A stretch of DNA of 64,000 nucleotides from contig JACKQE010000001.1 of NCBI GenBank assembly GCA_024233005.1, positions 1 through 64,000 on the forward strand. Reading direction: 5' to 3'. Made by a program: the position numbers and the translations under genes. Shown piece after piece: positions 15,629 through 24,242 of this stretch; the stretch's first letter is position 1, and each line of letters begins with the position of its first letter. The notes under the pieces were generated by a model. The model was given only the letters and a program-made list of their open reading frames with translations, ran no database searches and had not been told where the DNA came from. The stretch is from Akkermansiaceae bacterium (GTDB lineage: Bacteria; Verrucomicrobiota; Verrucomicrobiia; Verrucomicrobiales; DEV007).

Positions 15629-16236
15629 CACCAGCGGCGCAGCAGTAGAGGCCGCACTCCGGCAGGAGCAGGGAGAATGCCAGTCGTGATGAGAAAGTCC
15701 CGCTCGGCCAACTGGCGCCACGGATAGGCTGCATACACGAGCGGATGCGGGGGCCACCAAAGTCCCGTGCCAGCACAATACGGGGACCAACCCGGATCGT
15801 GGAATCCGGAACTGTAGTACTGCGAGGGCAACGAAACCGTGACCCGGGTATGCACCACTCCGGAAAGAGCGGACACGCCTGATGTGGGCACAGTCGACAC
15901 TGCCCGCTCATTCCTGGAATGAATGGCTTCCCCACGACGGACATTTTCGAACTCCTCCGCTGCGATCTCGTTGTAGTGGTAGTGGGTTTGAATGGAAGGA
16001 TCCAGTTGGGGGAAGGGAATTTTGGCAGAACCGCTGCGGTGCCGGAAGAGCAACCCATTCGGGTCGGCTTTCACAACCCGGACATCGTGATAAACCTTCC
16101 CGGTTGTGGTGGTGAGGGAGGAGAAAGAGCCCCCTCCTCCATCATCGGACGCGGGGGAGAGACCGGCGCCACAAAACAGGGTCACAAAACCAAAGTGGAC
16201 CCACGAAAAAGCAGATTTCGCAATCATGATCCTCAT
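15628..16236 (-). CDS. Secreted protein of unknown function
   Basis: 202 residues. The N-terminal 30 residues are signal-peptide-like. Residues of about 35-75 contain a module that reads TTTGKVYHDVRVVKAD, then GLLFRHRSGSAKIPFPQLD. I recognise this pattern (a key, its dependence and a residue pair FRH..G..K) as recurrent in secreted verrucomicrobial proteins, but it has no assigned function. The C-terminal third is rich in Trp, Pro and Tyr (WSPYCAGTGLWWPPHPLVY). The stop overlaps the start of the cyclotransferase gene. An internal ATG at 16227 is an alternative start. Confidence 0.65.
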   Translation of the reverse strand: MRIMIAKSAFSWVHFGFVTLFCGAGLSPASDDGGGGSFSSLTTTTGKVYHDVRVVKADPNGLLFRHRSGSAKIPFPQLDPSIQTHYHYNEIAAEEFENVRRGEAIHSRNERAVSTVPTSGVSALSGVVHTRVTVSLPSQYYSSGFHDPGWSPYCAGTGLWWPPHPLVYAAYPWRQLAERDFLITTGILPAPAGVRPLLLRRW

Positions 16237-16485
16237 TCATGTCATAATTCCCATTTTTGCCAAGCGAATTCTTGCTGAGCTTAATTAGGAAAACCAAAAA
16301 GACCAAGATCCCCCATAGTCGAGAATTACAGGCATTCCTGTGGTCTTAGGATAACCGAATGATGGACTGCGGCAGAAAACCCATCAGGGAATCCATTGCG
16401 GCCCTTTTCAGAAAGGCCCATCTTTCTGGGGCCAGCGCGACCGCGGGCCCACCATCGGCCGTCCCAACAGACCGGCCTTGCCGGC

Positions 16486-17700
16486 TCAGCGGGACGTGAC
16501 GACGAGGTCGAGAGGTTGGCCGGCCACCACCTCCACGGTGAGGGGGTGAACGTCCCCCACGGCTGCTTTGTCGAGAATGACCGTGCCGTCACGCGGGTCT
16601 TTGGTGCGTTCCCAAATCGAAGCCGCCACGACGAGGCGGCACTTACCAGGCGCGGGTCCATTGGTCTCGTCGGATTTGAATTTGCCTCCCATGACTCGCA
16701 GCGTGGTCACCGGCAGGTTTTCATCCTCCGGATGGAAGGTGACCGCGCCCCACGGCACCGCCTGGCCATCGAGCATCAGAGTGCCTTGCAAGGCCACCCG
16801 CTTCGCACCGGGGGCGAAGTAGCCACGTCCCCTCATCCAATCGCGGAGATGGACCGGCCAGGTACCGAGCACGGGGGTGCCCAGCATGAGTCCCACGCCA
16901 TGCGGTCCATCCTGATAGATGTGCATTTCACAGGGAACTTTGTGCCTGCGCAGCGCTTCGTAAAAAAGAAGGCTGTTCTCCGCCGGAACCACGGTGTCGG
17001 CCGTGGTGTGAAAGAGGAAGGTGGGAGGCGTCCGGTCGGTCACATTCAACTCCGAGGAGACGTGGCGGGCCTCGGGGGAATCGGGCTCCACGTCCTTCCC
17101 AAGCAGATTTTTGCGGGACCCGGCATGAGTGAACTCGGTCGACATACTGATCACCGCATAGCAGAGCACGGCAAAATCGGGCCGGGCGGACTCAGCATCC
17201 GTGTCATCAACGGGCTCGTAGGCCTTCTCGTCAAACTTGGTCGCTGCCATGCTCGCGAGATGCCCTCCCGCGGAGAATCCGATGACGCCGATCCGGGCTG
17301 GATCGATCCCGGACTCCGCCGCCCGGTGACGGACGAGACGCACCGCCCGCTGCACATCGGCAAGCTGGGTGGGGAAATGGTAACCTTGGGAACCCAACCG
17401 ATACTGCAGGACATAAGCGGTGATGCCCAGGTTGGCGCACCACTGCCCGATTTGGCGCCCTTCATGGTCCACCGCCAGCCCACCATACCCACCGCCCGGA
17501 CAGACCACCATGGCACAGCCGTTCTTTTTCCCCGCCTCCGGCGCATAAACATCATATTTCGGGGTCGGCGCCGGATTCCCCGCCTGGGCATGCGGCATTT
17601 TTCCCTCCGGCCAAAGAGGCTCTGCCGCCAGTGTCAGGGGAAAGCAGACGCCAAGAAATAGGAGTCCGGAGACAAAACAGGGATGGATTTTCAGGGACAT
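16486..17700 (-). CDS. Secreted alpha/beta-hydrolase esterase with C-terminal beta domain
   Basis: 404 residues from ATG 17700, with a signal peptide ending LTLAAEP. Residues of about 30-300 are an esterase/lipase fold of the BD-FAE or acetylxylan-esterase type: oxyanion region VVCPGGGYGGLAVDHEG, nucleophile GFSAGGHLAS, and the acid and His in FHTTADTVVP and DGPHGVGL. Residues of about 305-404 form an extra domain (GTLMLDGQAVPWGAVTFHPED) resembling the short carboxypeptidase-regulatory-like / transthyretin-like beta domains common in Planctomycetota. It may de-acetylate polysaccharides. It stands alone, 55 bases after yceH. Confidence 0.85.
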   Translation of the reverse strand: MSLKIHPCFVSGLLFLGVCFPLTLAAEPLWPEGKMPHAQAGNPAPTPKYDVYAPEAGKKNGCAMVVCPGGGYGGLAVDHEGRQIGQWCANLGITAYVLQYRLGSQGYHFPTQLADVQRAVRLVRHRAAESGIDPARIGVIGFSAGGHLASMAATKFDEKAYEPVDDTDAESARPDFAVLCYAVISMSTEFTHAGSRKNLLGKDVEPDSPEARHVSSELNVTDRTPPTFLFHTTADTVVPAENSLLFYEALRRHKVPCEMHIYQDGPHGVGLMLGTPVLGTWPVHLRDWMRGRGYFAPGAKRVALQGTLMLDGQAVPWGAVTFHPEDENLPVTTLRVMGGKFKSDETNGPAPGKCRLVVAASIWERTKDPRDGTVILDKAAVGDVHPLTVEVVAGQPLDLVVTSR

Positions 17701-17755
17701 GGCTGGGGGTGGTTGCATTCGAAAGATCAGACCGCCATAACGGCGGGTGGCAGAT

Positions 17756-18487
17756 TCAGGCTCCCAGATCGGAGCGCAGCCGGGCCACTTCCTCGCTGAG
17801 GCCCCGCACTTGTTCCCGGAGAGCTTCCAGATCCGACTCCATCCGAGCGCGCCAGGTCGGCTCCTCAACGATGCGTTCCGCGACCACGGGCGCGGCACCG
17901 CCGCCGTGAGACGCGGAAAGATCCGGCTCGCCGCAGAGCAGGTGGACGTACGTTTCAGCACGGCGTCCGGCCCCGGATGGAATCCGGCGCACGAGAGCGG
18001 GATGATGTTGGATAAGCCGGTCCATTGCTTCCTGGGCAGTCTCCAGGCTGCCGAAAGAGTGGAGGCGCTCCGTGCGCTGGCGCAACTCGGCGAGGGTCTG
18101 CTGCCCGCGCAGCAGGAGCACGCAGAGCAATGCCACCTCGGGTTTCCGAAGGTAGGGAAAACGCTTTTCGATGGTGTGCTTGTTTTTGGGGACCCGCGCA
18201 CCTGCTTGGTGAACCAATATGGCGAAATCCTTGTAACGGAGGTCCTCCATGGCCTGCTGGACGGATTCCGAGTCGACATCCATCACCGGATCGCGGTTGC
18301 TCGACTGGTTGCAGGCCGCCATCAGGGCATTGAGGGTCAGCGGATAATACTCCGGCGTGGTGGCTTCCTTCTCGAGGAGGCACCCCAGGACCCGGGATTC
18401 GATGAAGGAAAGGAGGGGAGCGCTGGAGACGGCAGGTTCGATGGTGGGGTCGGAGGCGGGATCGAGAGAAGGTGATTCTGGGTCCAT
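17756..18487 (-). CDS. YceH family protein (DUF480)
   Basis: 243 residues. The two winged-helix modules of the family are seen: RVLGCLLEKEATTPEYYPLTLNAL... as the first, and RKPEVALLCVLLLRGQQTLAELRQRTERLHSF as the second. The N-terminal 26 residues are acidic and Pro/Ser-rich, and the last 35 form a predicted coiled coil (LEALREQVRGLSEEVARLR). The function in bacteria is unresolved; the fold suggests nucleic acid or protein binding. It is divergent from lpxC-fabZ across 173 bases. I quote only short motifs; the family match is clear. Confidence 0.88.
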   Translation of the reverse strand: MDPESPSLDPASDPTIEPAVSSAPLLSFIESRVLGCLLEKEATTPEYYPLTLNALMAACNQSSNRDPVMDVDSESVQQAMEDLRYKDFAILVHQAGARVPKNKHTIEKRFPYLRKPEVALLCVLLLRGQQTLAELRQRTERLHSFGSLETAQEAMDRLIQHHPALVRRIPSGAGRRAETYVHLLCGEPDLSASHGGGAAPVVAERIVEEPTWRARMESDLEALREQVRGLSEEVARLRSDLGA

Positions 18488-18660
18488 GGCGGATCAAGTA
18501 AGGGGGGGTAAGTCCGCAGAGCGGAAAAGGGGGAGAGGAGTTTTTTAACAGCTTCCCCCGCCTCTGTCACGCGGGTTTTCCCCCCGATTGGTGGGGGAAC
18601 GGCGCAATTCGCTGGACTCCGGGCTGGTTTTCGCTAGGTAGTAGACCCTTTTTTGCACTC

Positions 18661-19977
18661 ATGTCAGCCACGCAATACCAGCAAACCCTCGCCCACCCTG
18701 CCACTCTCGCCGGCACGTCGCTGCATACCGGCGCCAGCGTGACCCTGACTCTGAAGCCGGCGCCGGCAGGGCACGGATTGAAATTCCGCCGCATCGACCT
18801 GCCCGACCAACCCTTCATTGAAGCGCACGTCTCCAATGTGCAGAAGGTGGAGCGCGCCACGACGCTGGCCCAGGGATCGGTAAAAGTTCACACCGTTGAG
18901 CACGTCATTTCCGCCCTCATCGGCATGGGAGTCGACAATGCGATCATTGAGATGGACGCCAACGAGCCGCCCATCGGGGATGGCTCGGCCCGCCCCTATG
19001 TGGAGTGCATCAAAAAAGCCGGCATCGAAAAACAGTCCGAACTTCGCGGCATTTTTGAAATCCGTGAACCCATCCATCAGGAAACCCGGGACGGTTCCCT
19101 CATCACGATCGTACCCGACAAATCATTCCGGGTCTCCTGCACCCAGGTCGGCCCCGATGGCCGCATGACGCAGTACTACAGCATCGAAGTGACCCCGGAA
19201 AACTACGAGCGGGAAATCGCCGCCGCCCGAACCTTTGTTTTCTATGAGGACATCCAACCCCTGATGGAAAAAGGACTCATCAAAGGCGGGAGCCTTGAGA
19301 ACGCCGTCGTGATCCGTGGCGACGCGGTCATGAGCAAGGAGCCTCTCCGTTTCCCGGAAGAGTTCGCCCGCCACAAGATTCTCGACATCATTGGCGATCT
19401 CGCCCTCGCGGGACGCCGGATCATGGGCCATGTCATCGCCGTCAAACCGGGCCACGGACCCAACACGGACATGGCCCGCCGGCTCGCCTCGGAATTCGGC
19501 AAAATGCGGTCCATGGTTCCGCCCGTGATCATTCCCGTCGGCAAAGCAGTGCTGGATGTGAACGAAGTGCAGCGCATCCTGCCGCACCGCTACCCTTTCC
19601 TCATGGTGGACCGCATCGTGGATTTCATCGGGGACAACAAATGCACCGGCGTGAAGCAGGTGACAGTCAACGAACCGTATTTCCAAGGGCATTTCCCCGG
19701 ACACCCCGTTATGCCCGGCGTCCTGCAGGTCGAGGCCATGGCCCAAGTCGCCAGTGTCCTGATGCTGCGCCAAGAGGAGCATCATGGAAAAATCGGCTAT
19801 TTCATGAGCGCCGACAAAGTGAAGTTCCGCAAGCCGGTCTTCCCGGGGGACACCCTCTTCATCGAGGCCGAGATCGTGAAAGTGCGCCGGAGCATTGGCT
19901 CGGCGGTCTGCCGCTGCCTCGTCAATGACGAGGTGGTTTCCGAAGGCGAAATGATGTTCGCCCTGATGTCCCGCTGA
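18661..19977 (+). CDS. lpxC-fabZ: Bifunctional LpxC deacetylase / FabZ dehydratase
   Basis: 438 residues. Residues 1 to about 290 are UDP-3-O-acyl-GlcNAc deacetylase: TLAGTSLHTGASVTL, zinc His motif HTVEHVISAL, and late zinc ligands in KILDIIGDLALAG with the catalytic His of KPGHGPN. Residues of about 298-438 are 3-hydroxyacyl-ACP dehydratase: ILPHRYPFLMVDRI, catalytic GHFPGHPVMPGV, and YFMSADKVKFRKPV. The fusion joins lipid A commitment with fatty acid elongation, which compete for hydroxyacyl-ACP. Such fusions are known in Bacteroidota and some other phyla. The gene ends six bases before the convergent WD40 gene. There is no Shine-Dalgarno sequence. Confidence 0.96.
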   Translation: MSATQYQQTLAHPATLAGTSLHTGASVTLTLKPAPAGHGLKFRRIDLPDQPFIEAHVSNVQKVERATTLAQGSVKVHTVEHVISALIGMGVDNAIIEMDANEPPIGDGSARPYVECIKKAGIEKQSELRGIFEIREPIHQETRDGSLITIVPDKSFRVSCTQVGPDGRMTQYYSIEVTPENYEREIAAARTFVFYEDIQPLMEKGLIKGGSLENAVVIRGDAVMSKEPLRFPEEFARHKILDIIGDLALAGRRIMGHVIAVKPGHGPNTDMARRLASEFGKMRSMVPPVIIPVGKAVLDVNEVQRILPHRYPFLMVDRIVDFIGDNKCTGVKQVTVNEPYFQGHFPGHPVMPGVLQVEAMAQVASVLMLRQEEHHGKIGYFMSADKVKFRKPVFPGDTLFIEAEIVKVRRSIGSAVCRCLVNDEVVSEGEMMFALMSR

Positions 19978-19983
19978 ACCGGC

Positions 19984-21093
19984 TCATCCGAGCCGGAAGA
20001 GAGACACCGGAGAAAAGTTCCCGGGGTATTGGCCATCGACAAGACGACGCCCGTTGCCGTTGCTGCCGGTGTTCGTCGCCGCCACCGCACAGCGCAGCCC
20101 GTCGGGAGAGAGAGCCACGCTGTGGCAGTTCACAGTCCCTTTGTTGAACTTGAAAACCGGCTCCGGTTCGCCGGGACGCAGTCCGAAGAAATTGCCCGAA
20201 CCGGGCTGGCCGGTGGTGGGCACCAGAAACAAACCGCCCGGTGCCTCGGCAGCCTCGTGGGCGAAAATGTCCTTGTCCAGTTCCCCCACTTCCATTTCAT
20301 GGCGCAGAGCGCCGCTGGCGGTGTCAAACAGGCAAAGCCGGGCATGGCCGTTGACGTTGCCTCCCCCCTTTGGCTTGGTTCCGCTCGCGAAAAGCGTGCG
20401 TCCCGCGTCCGCGAACCCCAGACACCGCAGGCCACCGATGTCTTGCAGCCGGTGCAGGAGGTGGAAGACCGATCCGTCAAACTCGCGCACGAGCCGACCA
20501 TCGAGGGCATTCCACAGTGCGATCCGACCGAAGAGTCCTCCTGCCACCACCCAAGGCTCGGAGGGATGCGCGGCAACGGCAAAAATTTCGCTGCCATCAG
20601 GCAGTGCCAATTCCCGGAGCAGGCCGCCGGTCGCGCTGTCGTGAATGCGGACTTTCCCGTCGCGTCCTCCGGTGACGAGCCAATCACCCCCTGGCCCCAC
20701 CGCGAGATCGCGGATCCAGCCGTCGTGCGCGGCGGGCACCTCCCACAATGGCCGGGACTCCAGCGCGAGACAGGGCCACGCCCGCAGACAGCCCCAGGAA
20801 TCCGCGCTGAAGGCCAGATCGCGGAAGGGATGGAACGCAAGCCCGGTGGCAAACCCCCGATGCCCTCGGACAATCGGCAATGCGGGAGGGGCAGATGGTT
20901 CGGGAACCTTTGCCTTGGGATTCTGCGCCAGGGCTTTGACGGCAGCGGCATCGGGCACCGGCGGCGCCCCGAGATCCCAGCGCAGCACCGTGCCCTCCAG
21001 CGTCGTCCCGGCAAGAAGACGCCCGCAGGGGCTGAAGCGCAATCGGTTCACCTGCTGGCCGGGCTCAAGGAGACACTGGAGGACGGGTTCCAT
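19984..21093 (-). CDS. WD40 repeat protein
   Basis: 369 residues. About six beta-propeller blades can be read, for example VNRLRFSPCGRLLAGTT, then VRGHRGFATGLAFHP, AHDGWIRDLAVGPGGDWLVTG and CHSVALSPDGLRCAVA. No signal peptide or membrane segment is present, although the two genes before it in the same transcript encode exported proteins. WD40 proteins of this type often accompany DUF1549/DUF1501 genes in PVC bacteria. The role is unknown; a scaffold is the usual guess. It begins 18 bases after the DUF1501 stop. Confidence 0.87.
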   Translation of the reverse strand: MEPVLQCLLEPGQQVNRLRFSPCGRLLAGTTLEGTVLRWDLGAPPVPDAAAVKALAQNPKAKVPEPSAPPALPIVRGHRGFATGLAFHPFRDLAFSADSWGCLRAWPCLALESRPLWEVPAAHDGWIRDLAVGPGGDWLVTGGRDGKVRIHDSATGGLLRELALPDGSEIFAVAAHPSEPWVVAGGLFGRIALWNALDGRLVREFDGSVFHLLHRLQDIGGLRCLGFADAGRTLFASGTKPKGGGNVNGHARLCLFDTASGALRHEMEVGELDKDIFAHEAAEAPGGLFLVPTTGQPGSGNFFGLRPGEPEPVFKFNKGTVNCHSVALSPDGLRCAVAATNTGSNGNGRRLVDGQYPGNFSPVSLFRLG

Positions 21094-21111
21094 GTTTGAA
21101 TAACGCAGTTT

Positions 21112-22401
21112 CTAAGCCAGTGCCTCCTTGATGGGAGCCATCTCCTGGTGCGCAATGGGCAGGGGCTGGTCACCGTTCATGAACTCCACCTTCTCCGAGT
21201 CGACGCCGAGCGCGGCATACCAGGTGTGAAACAGGCTCCCGATGTCATAGGCCTGCGGCGCGTCGACAAAGACGCCCTCCGCATCGGTGCCTCCGATGAT
21301 TCTGCCACGGGCGATCCCCGCGCCCGCCATGGCCAGGGACCAGGCCTCGGGGTAGTGGTCCCGCCCGATGTGGCCGTTGATGCGCGGAGTTCGGCCGAAC
21401 TCGCTCATGGCGACAACCAGGACATTGTCCAACAGGCCCCGGTCCCGCAGGTCTTCGACGATGGAGGCAAATGCGGCGTCGAATTTGGGAATCAGGGAGG
21501 CACTGCCATTGAAGTGATCACCGTGGGTGTCCCAACCATAACTGGTGACCTGGACAAAGCGGACGCCGGCTTCCAGCATGTTGCGGCCCACCAGCATATG
21601 CTGACCGATTTCACTGCGCCCGTATCGGTCCAGGTCGCGCTTCGAAAACCGTGAGGTGTCGAACAGTTCCTGACGTTTCATGAGCTGCAGGGCCATGTCG
21701 TAAACCGTGGCCTGGGCTTCGGTGGCGCCGGCGCGACGCCCGGCGGCATAGCTTTTCGTGAAGCGCTCCCGCAGGAGTTGCCGAGCCTCGTCCTCTGCCG
21801 TGGCAAGACCTTCGGGGAGGGTAAAATTTTCCGGAGGTTTCCCGTCACCAAAGGCGATGGCTCCGTATTTGGCACCCAAAAATCCGGCATTCTCCGATAG
21901 AAATCCCCCGTTGCCGGGCTTGATCCAGACGTAGGGAGGCAGTCCGCTGACTCCCGCCCCCATCAATTTGGCCACGGCCGACCCGAAATAGGGATATTTC
22001 ACGCCGCGATTTGCGGGATCTCCCCGCAGAATGCGCGGCACCCCGCTGGAGTGGGCATTGTCCTTGGTCGTGAGGTTGCGCACCACGGTCAGCAGGTGAG
22101 CCAAACGCGCTGTTCGGGGCATCAATTCGCAAAAGTGAGTCCCCGGCACCGAGGTGGGGATGCTGCGAAATGGCCCGCCAAACCGCGTGCCAGGCTTGGG
22201 GTCCCAGCTTTCGAACTGGGAAATGCCGCCGTCGAGCCAGATAAAAAGCACCTGCTTTTCCCGTTTCGCCAAGGTCTCTGCGACCGCTGGGTGGAGCAAC
22301 CCGGCCAGACCGCCCGCACCCGCCGCCAGGCTGCCCAGTATTTTTCGCCGGGACCATTGATGATCCTGCGGCGTGCAGAGCGGGGAAGGAGTGGCTTTCA
22401 T
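21112..22401 (-). CDS. DUF1501 protein, Tat-exported
   Basis: 429 residues. A twin-arginine signal is present (WSRRKILGSLAAGAGG). The DUF1501 domain, which has an alkaline-phosphatase/sulfatase-like fold, shows VLFIWLDGGISQFESWDPKPG, then VRNLTTKDNAHSSG, DTHGDHFN and MSEFGRTPRINGHIGRDHYP. Conserved Asp and His residues suggest a metal site, but no activity is established. It follows the DUF1549/DUF1553 gene by 15 bases and precedes the WD40 gene by 18, so the three are probably one transcript acting on some extracellular polymer or sugar; this substrate class is inference. Confidence 0.9.
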   Translation of the reverse strand: MKATPSPLCTPQDHQWSRRKILGSLAAGAGGLAGLLHPAVAETLAKREKQVLFIWLDGGISQFESWDPKPGTRFGGPFRSIPTSVPGTHFCELMPRTARLAHLLTVVRNLTTKDNAHSSGVPRILRGDPANRGVKYPYFGSAVAKLMGAGVSGLPPYVWIKPGNGGFLSENAGFLGAKYGAIAFGDGKPPENFTLPEGLATAEDEARQLLRERFTKSYAAGRRAGATEAQATVYDMALQLMKRQELFDTSRFSKRDLDRYGRSEIGQHMLVGRNMLEAGVRFVQVTSYGWDTHGDHFNGSASLIPKFDAAFASIVEDLRDRGLLDNVLVVAMSEFGRTPRINGHIGRDHYPEAWSLAMAGAGIARGRIIGGTDAEGVFVDAPQAYDIGSLFHTWYAALGVDSEKVEFMNGDQPLPIAHQEMAPIKEALA

Positions 22402-22416
22402 CGATCGGCAAACAGT

Positions 22417-24093
22417 TCAATGATTCACCACGAATTCAGGAGAGGTCATCATGCCCCAGGCAAGATCGCGCACCATTCGCTGCCGCTCCCCAGCCCCGGA
22501 ACTGGCTTTGAGACAAGCCGTCAGATTTTCAAGCTCCGCTTTCTCCGGCAACCGGCTCCAAAACGAGAGACACAATTCCTCAGCCACCCGGACATCATCC
22601 GGCAGTGCGGCCAATCGGGTCACCACCGCCCCGTCTCCCTTGTCAAGCAGCCGGAGCAGTTCCGGATCATTCATCATGAAGAGAGCTCCTTTGAGAGACG
22701 GAGCAAACTCCAGCTCCGGCTGGCGGGGATCATTGGCCAGGGCTTTACGGAAGCGTTCCCGGAGTCCTGGCAGTTCCTTCGCCCCTACCTCCGCTGGCGG
22801 GGCTTTTTGATTCTCCAAAGCAACCTCCCTTTCCTGGTGCCCCGTGGCTCGCAACGTGCTCCAAAGCAGTTGTTCCGCCGAAAGGCGCCGCTCCAAGGCA
22901 GTGAGATAGAGCTCGGGAGGGCAGTCCTGCTCCCGCGCCCCTTCCGGGAGGCGACTGGAACGCTGGTAGGTGCGGGTCCGGGTCAACTCCCCGACCAGCC
23001 AGCGAAAATCCCGGCCGTGCGCGGCAAATTCTGATGCCAGAAGACTGAGCAGCTCGGGATGACTGGGAGGATTGCCGGAGTGAAACTGATCCAGCGGTTC
23101 CACCAGACCACGCCCCATCAGCCAGAACCACACCCGGTTGACCAGATTGGCATCGAAACCCGGCGCACCGGCAATCCGGGTGGCGAACTCCTGCAAGGGG
23201 CTGAACCGGGGCACTCCGGGTGTCTTGGTTTTTTTGTCCGGCGCCACCAGGTATTGTTGGTCCTTGGGAAGATCCGGCACCTCGATTTCCTCCAGTCCGG
23301 GGAGCCGGGGTCCGGTAAATTTTTCCTTCTGGGTGAACACCGACGCGTAGCGCAACTTGGTCGTCATGAGCCGCTCCTCCACAGCCGGATACCCCCTGTC
23401 TTTGACAGGCACCAGATTCTGAAAGGCAGCCATCAGCCCTTGGAAATCGGCCTGCAGGTAGTCATCGATCAGCTTGTGATTGTGGCACTCCGCGCATTGC
23501 AGGTCCATCCCGAGGAAGAGGCGTCCCACATCGCGGGTCAGGCCGGAATAATCGATGGCGTTCTGTCCGTAATTCTCCAGTCGTTTCGCGTAAAAATAGG
23601 CCGCCCCATGGTTCGCCTCATCGCGCAGATCCGCCCGGAGAATCTCCCGCGCCATCCGATCCCAGGGCTTGTTCTGGGCAAAACTTTCCCGCAGCCACAC
23701 CTCCCACGCGGCATCATCCCCCAACCGCTCCATGAAATGAACATGGAACCATTCCGCCATCCGTTGTGGATAGCGAGGACCGTCGAGCAGTTGGGAAACC
23801 ACCCGATCACGCTTGTCGGACGAGGAGTCCCCAAGGAAAGCCCGGGTCTCTTCCACGGTGGGAATGATGCCGGACAGGTCCAGATGAATCCGGCGGAAAA
23901 ATTCCGCATCATCGGCCGGAGGCGAGGCTTGGTTGCCCGCCCAATGGTCTTCGATCAGGGCATCGATGCGGGAAGCAAGTCTGTCCTCTGAAAAAGCCAG
24001 CGGCGCGGCCAGCACTCCCCCGACCCATAGGATGGCGGGCAACCACCCCATGGGACCCCGAGACAGAAAAGGTGGTTGGTGCGAGATTCGCAT
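22417..24093 (-). CDS. DUF1549/DUF1553 (PSD1-type) protein with c-type haem motif
   Basis: 558 residues. An N-terminal signal or anchor lies at about residues 14-35. The DUF1549 domain contains HLDLSGIIPTVEETRAFL and a CxxCH haem-binding motif at Cys200-Cys203-His204 (DLQCAECHNHKL). The DUF1553 domain starts near residue 300 (FANLVNRVW-type segment, then GNPPSHPELLSLLASEF). No N-terminal PSCyt1 cytochrome is present, unlike the 998-residue paralogue at 30379-33375. These proteins are typical of PVC bacteria and are placed in the envelope, with unknown chemistry. It heads the DUF1549-DUF1501-WD40 group. Confidence 0.88.
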   Translation of the reverse strand: MRISHQPPFLSRGPMGWLPAILWVGGVLAAPLAFSEDRLASRIDALIEDHWAGNQASPPADDAEFFRRIHLDLSGIIPTVEETRAFLGDSSSDKRDRVVSQLLDGPRYPQRMAEWFHVHFMERLGDDAAWEVWLRESFAQNKPWDRMAREILRADLRDEANHGAAYFYAKRLENYGQNAIDYSGLTRDVGRLFLGMDLQCAECHNHKLIDDYLQADFQGLMAAFQNLVPVKDRGYPAVEERLMTTKLRYASVFTQKEKFTGPRLPGLEEIEVPDLPKDQQYLVAPDKKTKTPGVPRFSPLQEFATRIAGAPGFDANLVNRVWFWLMGRGLVEPLDQFHSGNPPSHPELLSLLASEFAAHGRDFRWLVGELTRTRTYQRSSRLPEGAREQDCPPELYLTALERRLSAEQLLWSTLRATGHQEREVALENQKAPPAEVGAKELPGLRERFRKALANDPRQPELEFAPSLKGALFMMNDPELLRLLDKGDGAVVTRLAALPDDVRVAEELCLSFWSRLPEKAELENLTACLKASSGAGERQRMVRDLAWGMMTSPEFVVNH

Positions 24094-24200
24094 GTCGGAA
24101 CGCCTGCGGAAGGAAGCCTACTAGAAGCCGGCCCCGGTCGACCAGTCCGTAATTGCGCCCGGACGGAAACCGGAGCCCCGAGAAGGCTCATCACCAAGCA

Positions 24201-24230
24201 TTGACACGAGGCGATGTCTTCCGCTATTGA
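24201..24230 (+). promoter_or_regulatory. Candidate promoter of the 24243 gene
   Basis: TTGACA at 24201-24206 is a perfect -35 box; TATTGA at 24225-24230 follows after 18 bases. Transcription would start around 24237, leaving almost no leader before the ATG at 24243, which also lacks a Shine-Dalgarno sequence. A nearly leaderless transcript is possible. Confidence 0.35.
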
Positions 24231-24242
24231 CTAGATCCGGAC

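Noticed and set aside
16299..16347. AAGACCA...TGGTCTT inverted repeat with inner ACAGG/CCTGT
   Set aside because: A long loop with no T run beyond; could be chance, and it is too weak to call a terminator.
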